NCBI RefSeq assembly: GCF_030486595.1
Contig: NZ_JAUJZH010000018.1
Span: 62,001-126,000, forward strand
Reading direction: 5' to 3'
DNA from: Variovorax ginsengisoli
GTDB lineage: Bacteria; Pseudomonadota; Gammaproteobacteria; Burkholderiales; Burkholderiaceae_C
DNA: 64,000 bases
The position numbers and the translations under genes are program-made. Shown here piece after piece: positions 56,887-64,000 of the stretch (positions are counted from its first letter, which is position 1; the number at the start of each line of letters is the position of its first letter). The notes under the pieces were generated by a model. It saw only the letters and a list, made by a program, of their open reading frames with translations, was not told where the DNA came from and did not search any database.

Positions 56887-58002
56887 ATGCTTGCACTCGG
56901 TGGTTCGGCTTTGGGTGGTTCGGCTTTGGGTGGGTCTGCACTTGGGGGATCAGGGGGATCAGGGGGGTCGGGGGGGGCGGGAGGCTCAGGTGGCTCCGGA
57001 TCCACCTTGGCGGACGGATTTGCAACCCCTATTGTCGTCAGCGCGCTTTGGTCGGGGCGAGACGGAATCTTTGACTCCGAGGACCACCGGGCGTTGAACC
57101 AGGTTCCGTCAGCACCTGAAACGCTCGATCTCCACGGTCAGCTCGTTCGCTGGGAACCTTGGGTTCGACTGTCCGTTGCACAAATGGAATTGCTCAAGGG
57201 CCTTAGTTTCAGTCAAACGGCCAACAGCATGACGCTCAAAAGCGGCGAGGCGAAACTTGTCACCCTCGGGCGCCCCGACAAGTCCTTCTTTCACGAACAA
57301 CTCGGTTTGGTTCAGAGCTGGGCCGAGTTGCGCGACGAGAGGGCGAATGAGATCCTGGCCCAGATCGACAATCAGTACGCCTTCATTGGAGCGGTGACCG
57401 GATTGAACATGGGTCGCCACAAATGGACCATGGAATGGTTGTCCATGGCGCTTCAATTGATCATTCCTGTGGAAATGGCGTTCAAGCACGCCTTCGGATG
57501 CTACCGTCCGGTGGACTTCTCCCCGCAGGTGCAGCCGATCATCACGACGCCCGGACACGGAACCTATCCGATGGGCCATGCGGCGCAGGCATACGCATTG
57601 GTTGTTGCGCTGGAGAACCTGACAGGGTTCACCGACGAAACGAAGGATGTGGGGCTGCAGCTTTCGCGGCAGGCCGAGCGTATCAGCGTGAACCGTGTCG
57701 TCGCCGGAGTGCACTTCCCCGTCGATGCGTTCGCTGGCGCCGTGCTCGGTCGAACGCTGGGCGAGTACTTCCTCCGCCTGTCTGGCCTGCAGACTACGTG
57801 CTTGGAGCGCAAGTTCGAAACGGAGTCCGTGGCTGACAAAGCGGCAACGCTCGATTTTCCCGGAGACGGCCTGCATCGCGATTGGTCGACCTTCGCCAAA
57901 GTCGCTGAGGTGAAATCGGTCAAGACTTCCGAGTTCTTGAGCGCAATCGCCAAGCTCGCCCAAGCAGAGTGGGGGGATCCGAACCCAAAGGCGCAATCAT
58001 GA
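56887..58002 (+). CDS. Vanadium-haloperoxidase/PAP2-fold protein without signal peptide, Gly-Ser-rich N-terminus
   Basis: 371 residues. The first 40 are a (GGSAL)/(GGS) repeat. The rest fits the vanadium-dependent haloperoxidase/acid-phosphatase superfamily: K200-x6-R207-P (KHAFGCYRP), P-x-G-H in GHGTYPMGHA (H231; the usual Ser is Met229) and R270-x5-H276 (NRVVAGVHFPVD). All residues that hold phosphate or vanadate are present except the substitution in motif 2. No signal peptide is seen, unlike exported haloperoxidases. Its ATG lies 18 bases after the cyclase, and its TGA overlaps the subtilase ATG (ATGA). Confidence 0.8.
   Translation: MLALGGSALGGSALGGSALGGSGGSGGSGGAGGSGGSGSTLADGFATPIVVSALWSGRDGIFDSEDHRALNQVPSAPETLDLHGQLVRWEPWVRLSVAQMELLKGLSFSQTANSMTLKSGEAKLVTLGRPDKSFFHEQLGLVQSWAELRDERANEILAQIDNQYAFIGAVTGLNMGRHKWTMEWLSMALQLIIPVEMAFKHAFGCYRPVDFSPQVQPIITTPGHGTYPMGHAAQAYALVVALENLTGFTDETKDVGLQLSRQAERISVNRVVAGVHFPVDAFAGAVLGRTLGEYFLRLSGLQTTCLERKFETESVADKAATLDFPGDGLHRDWSTFAKVAEVKSVKTSEFLSAIAKLAQAEWGDPNPKAQS
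56899..56998 (+). repeat. G-rich tandem repeat encoding the Gly-Ser-Ala linker
   Basis: Two perfect copies of GGTGGTTCGGCTTTG (56899-56928) are followed by degenerate GGG(T/A)C(T/A)-type units to about 57000. Each 15-base unit encodes GGSAL. The block may change length by slippage, altering the flexible N-terminus of the PAP2-fold protein. Confidence 0.75.
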
Positions 58003-60005
58003 GCGCGCCTGAAGTTCAACAACTTCTTCTCGACGGCAAGGCCGATGCGTACCTCGAATGGGGGCTGAAGACTGACTTTCGCTTCCTGGGCAAGAAGAAG
58101 GAACCGATCGGACTGTTGCTGAAATGGGCAACGAAGGACATCGCGAACTGCATCGAGGACGCGGAGAAAATTCAAGAGGGGCTCGATTTTTCGGACGTTT
58201 ACAAAACCAAGTCCATCTGTGCGCTCGCGATCCCTGCAAGCGACATGGTGACGTTCTTGACGCAGACCGAGCCTCGAATCGAGGCGATCGAGCTGTCCTC
58301 GGCGATCGTGGTCCGTACCGAAGCGGAACAGCTGAAAGAAGAGGCCGATGACCTTGAGAGGGCCTTGGCGGCCGGCCGGGAGGCTCCCAGCTATTCCAAT
58401 CCCGCCCGTCCGCGTTCTGAGGTTCTGCTCGCTCTTCTCGATGACAGTTGTGCCTTTGCCAACTCCCGATTCTTATCAAGTGATGGTCCGCGCGTCTGGT
58501 TCCTTTGGGACCAGAACGAACACTCCAACGGAGTGACGCCCACTTCAAGATCCGGGCCAACCAAGCTGTCCGATTTTCGTTACGGTGGGCAATGGTGCCG
58601 ACAGGATTTTGCGACGGCGCTCGATGCTGCCCAAGGAGACGAAGACCTCGCCTACCATGCAGCAGGCGTCTCCGGATTGAGGCGGCGGGCAACACACGGA
58701 ACTCACGTGATGGACCTGTTGGCTGGGGGGCTCGAGAAGCCAATCGTTGCCGTCCAGTTTCCCAGCGCCGGCATCGAGGATTCATCGGGGCGGTGGCTCT
58801 CGCGGCACGTTCTTGATGGACTGCACTACGTCATTCAATGTGCGCATGAGGACACCAGACGAATAGTCGCAAACATCAGCTGGGGGCCGCAAACCGGCCC
58901 GCATGATGGCTCAGCCCTCCTTGAGGAAGCCATCGACGATCTCGTTGAAAAAGACCCTCGCCTGGAGGTCGTGTTCCCTGCGGGCAACTCCTTCAGTTCA
59001 AGGGCGCACGGGTCCGCCAGGTTGAGCGACGGATGCAAGGGTTTGGAGTGGGTGGTTCCACCGGATGGGAAGTCGCCGGCATTTCTCGAAATCTGGTGGC
59101 CGCCAGGCATAGCCCCTGAGGATGTCGAACTGACTGTCGAAGCGCCTGACGGAACAGGCCTGACCGTGACTGGGCGAGGATTTGTGGCGGCCCCGGAGGA
59201 TCGGTGGTCGATAACACTGATCAAGGCGCGGAAGAACGGCGCCATGGCCCTCGTTGCCATCAACCCAACCGGCGGAGCAGAGGGGTCTTGCTGTGGCCGA
59301 CACGGCATTTGGAGGGTCACCGTCGAGCCTCTGGAAGGTGTTGAAGATCTGCATATGTACATCGCGAGAGCTGACCATGACATGGGCGCTCGACGCCGTG
59401 CTCGATCGAGCCATTTGAATGATGCTTGCTACGGGCTTTCGCGCTTTCGAGCCGCTTCGGAGAGGGATTCTGAGGCGCCAGGCTCGATCATTCAGCGCGC
59501 GGGCACCTTGAACGGTGCGGCCACTGGTGCGAGGTGCACGCTCGCCGCCGGGTATCTCGGAGATGACCAGACGCGTCGACCCGCGCCGTACTCGTCGTCG
59601 GGCCCTGCCAGAGGCGGAACAAAGGATGGACCGGATGCCGCATACCAAACCGACTATTCGCTGGGTGTGCGAGGCATTCGGGCCTCCGGCGTCCGTTCCG
59701 GAACAACTGTTCGACTTGTCGGGACGAGCATGGCTGCTCCGCAGAGAGCGCGCGAGTTGGCTTTGCAAGTAGTGCCAGCGCGGGGAGCGGCTCAGAAACA
59801 GCAGGAAACTGTAGATGGATCTGCGCCATCTTCAGAGCCGGTCAATCCCGCCGCCCTTGCGGACCGTCACCGCATCGGCGGCGGGTATCGACCTGCTCTT
59901 GCTGGCAAGCACGGGGAAAGGGCCGGGCAGAGACCGCCAATTTCGTCAGAGGACGGTAATTCCGAACGCACTCGAAGCGCACTCACAAAAGGAGGAATGT
60001 CATGA
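57999..60005 (+). CDS. Subtilisin-family (S8) serine protease, leaderless
   Basis: 668 residues. An N-terminal region (1-130) without a known domain precedes the catalytic core: Asp (D148 or D149 in LLALLDDS), H233 in ATHGTHVMDL, oxyanion N330 in PAGNS and S577 in GTSMAAPQ. The four catalytic elements are all present, so it should be active. There is no signal peptide, and the C-terminal 90 residues are hydrophilic and look disordered. It overlaps the PAP2-fold gene and the next small gene by four bases each. A cytoplasmic protease encoded with a cyclase and a PAP2-fold enzyme is unusual. Confidence 0.85.
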   Translation: MSAPEVQQLLLDGKADAYLEWGLKTDFRFLGKKKEPIGLLLKWATKDIANCIEDAEKIQEGLDFSDVYKTKSICALAIPASDMVTFLTQTEPRIEAIELSSAIVVRTEAEQLKEEADDLERALAAGREAPSYSNPARPRSEVLLALLDDSCAFANSRFLSSDGPRVWFLWDQNEHSNGVTPTSRSGPTKLSDFRYGGQWCRQDFATALDAAQGDEDLAYHAAGVSGLRRRATHGTHVMDLLAGGLEKPIVAVQFPSAGIEDSSGRWLSRHVLDGLHYVIQCAHEDTRRIVANISWGPQTGPHDGSALLEEAIDDLVEKDPRLEVVFPAGNSFSSRAHGSARLSDGCKGLEWVVPPDGKSPAFLEIWWPPGIAPEDVELTVEAPDGTGLTVTGRGFVAAPEDRWSITLIKARKNGAMALVAINPTGGAEGSCCGRHGIWRVTVEPLEGVEDLHMYIARADHDMGARRRARSSHLNDACYGLSRFRAASERDSEAPGSIIQRAGTLNGAATGARCTLAAGYLGDDQTRRPAPYSSSGPARGGTKDGPDAAYQTDYSLGVRGIRASGVRSGTTVRLVGTSMAAPQRARELALQVVPARGAAQKQQETVDGSAPSSEPVNPAALADRHRIGGGYRPALAGKHGERAGQRPPISSEDGNSERTRSALTKGGMS

Positions 60006-60250
60006 AATTCACAGCCGGCGAGCATTGGTTGGCCATCGACTACAAGTTGCCGCACGAAAAGAGGATCTACAACGCAGCCCCTTTCGTGGTCGAGGCCACC
60101 AAGGGGAAGAAACGGTCCGCCACGACGTACGCGTTCGATACTGAAATGATTGCGCCCGGGGGGTCCTGGGAGCTCCCTGCGCAGGCGACCTTCATCCATG
60201 AGCGTGTTCTGAGGGGCGCGGATACGCCGCCCGGCGACACACCCGAATAG
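60002..60250 (+). CDS. Hypothetical protein, 82 residues, last gene of the cyclase-subtilase operon
   Basis: The ATG overlaps the subtilase stop (ATGA). The product (MKFTAGEHWLAIDYKLPHEK, SWELPAQATFIHERVLRGAD) is small, soluble and of no recognised family. Its coupling with the subtilase gene suggests a dedicated partner, for example a chaperone or inhibitor, by analogy with other subtilase pairs. This is inference. Confidence 0.65.
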   Translation: MKFTAGEHWLAIDYKLPHEKRIYNAAPFVVEATKGKKRSATTYAFDTEMIAPGGSWELPAQATFIHERVLRGADTPPGDTPE

Positions 60251-60566
60251 GCAGTTGGCTGGTGGTTGCCGCTCCTGCGGTGGCGGCCTCCACTTCCGCG
60301 GCGAGCCGGTGTCGATGTCGACCTGCGCCGCGGATGGAAGCTCGTCGAGTGTGGACGGCCGGACCACGTCGCGGCGGGCCATCGATGGATCGGTTCGTGG
60401 CGCCCGTCGCGGCTGGCATCCTGCTGCAGCGCCACCTGCTCGGCGCCATGTTGCGCCACGCCCTTCGGATGATATCAACATGCGACGCGCGCTGTCGTCT
60501 GGAGGCGGCACCTCCGCACGACCGGCTGGCGCCGCAGGTCTATTCGCATTGCACCAACGTAGCCTG
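60251..60566. other. Intergenic region, nothing recognised
   Basis: 316 bases between the 82-residue gene and the histidine kinase gene, which is convergent. Several open frames overlap it but none shows a recognised motif or a good ribosome site. The kinase stop lies at 60567-60569. No clear terminator was found. Confidence 0.5.
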
Positions 60567-62417
60567 TCATTTGGGTTCGTTCACCACGGGCAGCGAGAAG
60601 GCGAACAAGGCGCCACCACCGGGATTGTGGGATGCCCAGAGCTTGCCGCCATTCGCTTCAATCAGCTTGCGACAAATCGCCAAGCCCACGCCCAAGCCGC
60701 TGGATTTGGTCGAATAGAACGACTCAAAGACGCGTTCGAGGTCGCCCTTGGCAATGCCAGGGCCGCTGTCGGCGATCTCCACCAGAACTTCGTCGGATTC
60801 ACTGGGTCGCACATCGATGGCGATCCGCCTTTCATGCCCGGGAGGCGCCCCGTCGATCGCTTCGATGGCATTGCGTAGCACGTTCAGGACGACCTGCTGA
60901 ATGTGCACCTCGTCGACCTCGACAGTCGGCAAGGGCCGCACCGCTGCGAACCGGATGTCGATGCCTCGAAGTTCGCAGTCCCTTCCCAGCATCTCGGCGC
61001 TTTCCTCGACCGCCCGAGCCACATCGATCGACTTGGGCTCCAACTCGTGGCGCTGAGTCATGCTCCGCATGCGGGTCACAACGTCGCCTGCGCGCTGTGT
61101 CTGTGCGACCATCTTGTCGAGGAGTTCAACAACACGCTGCACATCAGGAGATGCCTCACCAATCCGGCGGCGAGCCGCCATCGCGTAGTTTTCGATCGCA
61201 CCGAGCGGCTGGGTGAGCTCGTGTGCCAGGGCCACCGACATCTCTCCAGCGGTGTGGAGCCGGACCAGATGCGCCATGCGTTCGCGCCAGTGAACCGCTT
61301 CCGCTTCCGCGGCGAGCTTGCGACGCTCAATGGCTTCACGTGCTTGCACGCTGCCGAACACCTGGGCGAGAAGACGAATGCCTGGCATCAGCGCGTCTGG
61401 CCATTCATGTCCGTTTTGAGAACACGCGATGGAGAAGGCGCCTGCATTGCGGTCCGAGACGTTGACCGGCATCACGAGAAGCGACCGCACGCCCAGCGCA
61501 CGCAGCGCCTCGGCATCTTCGCCCGCTTCCTGCGGCAGGTCGGCAATGCGCGCAAGACGGACGGTGTCGCCTTCTGACACGCGAGCACGAACCCACGGAA
61601 GTGCGAGCGCACTCACCTCGGCCCAGCTCTTTGGCAGGTCGATTGCATCCGCTTGCCAATTCCGAGTCGCGTCCTCGTGACCATCCTTGCCGAAGCGCAG
61701 CCAGAGTGCGACCTGATCAGCCCCGATGAACTCGCCGATCTGACGCAAGCCGGTGGAAATCGCGTGATCTGCCTGCTGTGGCGTCGCGAGGGCCAGGCTT
61801 CCGAGGATGCTGCTTGCGAGCCGCTCGAAGCCCAGGACAAGATCGAGTTCTTCCTGCGCGCGCTTGCGTTCCATGGCGCTGCCGAACATCTGCGCCAGCA
61901 GATGCAGGCGGGGCAGGAGCTCCGCCGGCCAACTGCGTTCGAAGCGGACGCAGGCGAAGTTGAGGGCCCCCTGCAGTTGCCCTGCAATGAAGAACGGCAT
62001 CATGACATGGGATTTCATGCCGATCTTGCGCCAGGTCTCCTTGTCGAGACTGGCTTCCGCCGGCAAGTCGTCCAGGCGAGAGAACACGACCGGCTCGTTG
62101 GCTCTCGCTTTCGTCAGCAGCCACGGATTGACGACTTGGGCTGGGAGAAATTTGGGTGCCCGCACGACACCTTCGACGGCGTAAGAGTGTGTGATCTCGA
62201 CACTGCCGTTGATCGTCAGCACGCGGCCTAGCGAACAACGGCAGATGCCGAGGAATTCCACGATGCGCGCCAAGCACACTTCCATGACGCGATCGAAGTC
62301 TTGGACGGACAGATTGATGAATGAGGCGGACAGCTCCGCCAGGAGCTGCTCGAAGCCAAGCAGGTCGCTCGCCACAGGTGGCGGGAGCGTTGGAACGGAT
62401 GGACTCGGCTCAGTCAT
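60567..62417 (-). CDS. GAF-domain sensor histidine kinase
   Basis: 616 residues: two GAF domains (about 25-190 and 205-370), HisKA with H399 in ALAHELTQPLGAIENYAMAAR (the FixL/DctB-type H-box) and HATPase (about 490-610; NVLRNAIEAIDG, DSGPGIAKGDLERVFESF). There is no membrane segment, so it senses a cytoplasmic signal through the GAF pair. It is divergent from a Bug receptor 43 bases away, and no response-regulator gene is in this window next to it. Confidence 0.92.
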   Translation of the reverse strand: MTEPSPSVPTLPPPVASDLLGFEQLLAELSASFINLSVQDFDRVMEVCLARIVEFLGICRCSLGRVLTINGSVEITHSYAVEGVVRAPKFLPAQVVNPWLLTKARANEPVVFSRLDDLPAEASLDKETWRKIGMKSHVMMPFFIAGQLQGALNFACVRFERSWPAELLPRLHLLAQMFGSAMERKRAQEELDLVLGFERLASSILGSLALATPQQADHAISTGLRQIGEFIGADQVALWLRFGKDGHEDATRNWQADAIDLPKSWAEVSALALPWVRARVSEGDTVRLARIADLPQEAGEDAEALRALGVRSLLVMPVNVSDRNAGAFSIACSQNGHEWPDALMPGIRLLAQVFGSVQAREAIERRKLAAEAEAVHWRERMAHLVRLHTAGEMSVALAHELTQPLGAIENYAMAARRRIGEASPDVQRVVELLDKMVAQTQRAGDVVTRMRSMTQRHELEPKSIDVARAVEESAEMLGRDCELRGIDIRFAAVRPLPTVEVDEVHIQQVVLNVLRNAIEAIDGAPPGHERRIAIDVRPSESDEVLVEIADSGPGIAKGDLERVFESFYSTKSSGLGVGLAICRKLIEANGGKLWASHNPGGGALFAFSLPVVNEPK

Positions 62418-62460
62418 CGGAAGCTAGAATTCTCCGCAGTCTTGCCATGAGGTGGTGCGC

Positions 62461-63432
62461 ATGCGTCAGATCCGTTCCTTCATTTCTGTGCTTGTGCTCG
62501 CGCTTCACCTGGCGCCAGGAGGTGTCTCCCATGCGCAAGGCAGCAGCGTTGGGGTGACAAAACTCTTGTTGCCGTTCGAAGGTGGTTCGGGCCGACCTGT
62601 TGCGGAATCGCTGGCCGAGGGCGCTCGGCTTCTGCTCGGCCGGACGGTCGTGGTCGAGAGCAGACCCGGCGCCAGCGGACGCATCGCTGCGATGGCGCTG
62701 AAACGTGCCGCACCGGACGGCACGACGATCGCGCAGTTCCCGATCGTGGTGCCGGTCATGGCGCCGCTATCCTTCAAGGAAGTCCCCTACACATCGCGTG
62801 ATTTCGCACCCATTTCGCAGATAGCGACCTACGATCTGGCCCTCGCTGTACCGAACGCACACCCCGCAAGGACCGTCGCAGAACTCGTCGACTGGTTGAA
62901 GAAGAATCCGCCCCAACGATTCTACGGAAGTCCGGGTGCAGGAACGTTGCCCCATTTTCTCGGCGTGATGATCGCCAAGGCGATCGAGATCGACATGACG
63001 CATGTGCCATACAAAGGCGCCGCTGCCCTGAAGGTGGATCTCGTCGAGGGCACCATCCCTTGCGGTATCTCAGTGGTTTCCGACCTCATCGACCTGCACC
63101 GCGCCGGGCGCATCCGGATCCTTGCAACATCTGGCGAGAAACGGCTTTCCCAACTTCCTGATGTGGCGACGTTTGCCGAGCAAGGTTATCCGCGCGTCGT
63201 GGCCAGCGGCTGGGTTGGCATCTTCGCGCCAGCCGGTACACCGCGGGCGATCATCGATGAATGGTCGGCGGCGCTCGTCACGACGGTGCGGTCGGCGGCG
63301 ACACGGCAGAGGCTGATCAACCTGGGGGTCGAGCCGACCGGCACGTCGCCCGACGAGTTCGCGGCCATCGTCGAGGCAGACGTGGCCCGCTGGGCGCCCA
63401 TCATCAAGTTGTCCGGCTTTCAGGCCGAATAG
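62461..63432 (+). CDS. Tripartite tricarboxylate (Bug) family receptor
   Basis: 323 residues with a signal peptide (RQIRSFISVLVLALHLAPGGVSHAQ) and the Bug core LLLPFEGGSGRPVAESLAEG, VESRPGASGRIAAMALKRAA, DMTHVPYKGAAALKVDLVEG and FAPAGTPRAIIDEWSAAL. The ATG at 62461 follows GAGGTGG at a workable spacing; an in-frame GTG lies three codons earlier. It is divergent from the GAF kinase. TctA/TctB partners are absent here, and the ligand is unknown. Confidence 0.9.
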   Translation: MRQIRSFISVLVLALHLAPGGVSHAQGSSVGVTKLLLPFEGGSGRPVAESLAEGARLLLGRTVVVESRPGASGRIAAMALKRAAPDGTTIAQFPIVVPVMAPLSFKEVPYTSRDFAPISQIATYDLALAVPNAHPARTVAELVDWLKKNPPQRFYGSPGAGTLPHFLGVMIAKAIEIDMTHVPYKGAAALKVDLVEGTIPCGISVVSDLIDLHRAGRIRILATSGEKRLSQLPDVATFAEQGYPRVVASGWVGIFAPAGTPRAIIDEWSAALVTTVRSAATRQRLINLGVEPTGTSPDEFAAIVEADVARWAPIIKLSGFQAE

Positions 63433-63465
63433 AGACGGGCCGGCCTTGGGCGTTTTGATCGCCCA

Positions 63466-64000
63466 TCAACGCTTGCTGACGAGGCTCCGTATGACCTGGA
63501 CATATCCTCCGGCGACGTGGGCCTGCTGAAGCACTCCCTTGTCCCTCAACAGTCGGTGCATCCGGCGCAGGTTGTATGAGGGAACGGTCGGCACCAAGTG
63601 ATGCTCGATGTGGAAGTTGACGAAGTTGGGTGCGAACAGCAGGCGCTCCCACCACGCCGCGAGGACCGTGCGCGTGTTCGACCAGATGTCTTGGCTCACC
63701 GTGCCCGGAAGTGCGCCATGCTCAGCGGCATTTCGGATGCGGCTGACCACCATGTATGTGGTCAGCCAGGTCGCCGGCCACAGCAGGTAGGCGATCGCAT
63801 GCCCGCAGGCCCACAACAGGACGAACGCCAAGGCATGTATGAGCAGCATGCGGCGGGCGTTCCACAGCAGGTGTCGCACTTTGCACGTTCCGGGGCTATC
63901 GCCATCCATTGCTGCGGATTCGGCGCTCTGCTTCTTGTAGGCATAGCCGAATCGCAGCTTCTCAGGCTCCGCATGCGCATACAGCACGGCGAGAGTGGCC
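63466..64000 (-). CDS. Fatty-acid desaturase family protein, C-terminal part (truncated by window edge)
   Basis: About 178 residues, open to the right edge. A hydrophobic region (LLIHALAFVLLWACGHAIAY) is followed by RNAAEHG and the C-terminal histidine box NFHIEHHLVPTVPSYNLRRMH, two of the three membrane-desaturase boxes. It introduces a double bond or a hydroxyl group into a fatty acyl chain using a di-iron centre. The next gene on the plus strand, the Bug receptor, ends 33 bases away in the opposite direction. Confidence 0.88.
   Translation of the reverse strand, partial: ATLAVLYAHAEPEKLRFGYAYKKQSAESAAMDGDSPGTCKVRHLLWNARRMLLIHALAFVLLWACGHAIAYLLWPATWLTTYMVVSRIRNAAEHGALPGTVSQDIWSNTRTVLAAWWERLLFAPNFVNFHIEHHLVPTVPSYNLRRMHRLLRDKGVLQQAHVAGGYVQVIRSLVSKR

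Overview
The window is high-G+C DNA with dense operons and carries two extracytoplasmic receptors of the Bug/tripartite-tricarboxylate type. It also has aromatic-acid funnelling operons, a CysB-type LysR regulator beside a TauD/ABC cassette, and a BPSL1445-type SYLF lipoprotein. This points to a betaproteobacterium of the Burkholderiales, most likely a Comamonadaceae member of the Variovorax kind. The assignment is inferred from gene content. No rRNA, tRNA, CRISPR array, transposase or integrase was seen.

Layout. 0-1.3 kb: the end of a catechol meta-cleavage operon (dmpG-dmpH-dmpI). 1.4-3.2 kb: a YejA-like peptide-binding protein. 3.2-8.9 kb: a complete terephthalate operon, tphR divergent from tphC-tphA2-tphA3-tphB-tphA1, in the gene order known from Comamonas. 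9-14 kb: an MFS pump with a divergent TetR regulator and paired operators, then a small catabolic set (SDR, HpxZ-like, hydratase) and an aspartic-protease-like protein with an altered active site. 14-20 kb: a secreted TPR-CHAT protein with two partners, a DUF3606 protein and an orphan GspE-type ATPase. 20-24 kb: a decayed patch with a frameshifted phospholipase-D lipoprotein, a SYLF lipoprotein and a collapsed HlyD/TolC remnant. 24.5-31 kb: a carnitine-dehydrogenase-like/BKACE/MFS operon, a Crp/Fnr regulator, and a thioesterase next to 3-hydroxybenzoate 4-monooxygenase. 31-36 kb: a CysB-family regulator divergent from tauD and an ABC importer, probably for sulfonate scavenging. 36-43.3 kb: a very large CheB-CheR-PAS hybrid kinase facing a sigma-54 response regulator that overlaps a DHp-only protein.

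43.4-47.2 kb holds small proteins, two Hsp20 chaperones behind a sigma-32-like promoter, and a candidate TIR/RyR conflict operon. 47.2-54.3 kb holds a fasciclin lipoprotein, a leaderless periplasmic-binding-fold protein, MarC, an exported isoaspartyl methyltransferase, a membrane-embedded spermidine-synthase-like protein and an alpha/beta hydrolase. 54.3-64 kb has visibly lower G+C and starts with a broken potassium channel. It then carries a tight four-gene operon (class III cyclase-TPR, vanadium-haloperoxidase/PAP2-fold enzyme, leaderless subtilase, 82-residue protein), a GAF histidine kinase, a second Bug receptor and the end of a fatty-acid desaturase.

Metabolic logic: terephthalate (tph) and 3-hydroxybenzoate (mobA) are both converted to protocatechuate. 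The dmp enzymes finish meta-cleavage. The TauD/ABC set probably supplies sulfur. The two most interesting uncharacterised units are the TIR/RyR operon (45.3-47.1 kb) and the cyclase-PAP2-subtilase operon (55-60.3 kb). No function is claimed for either beyond what domain content allows.
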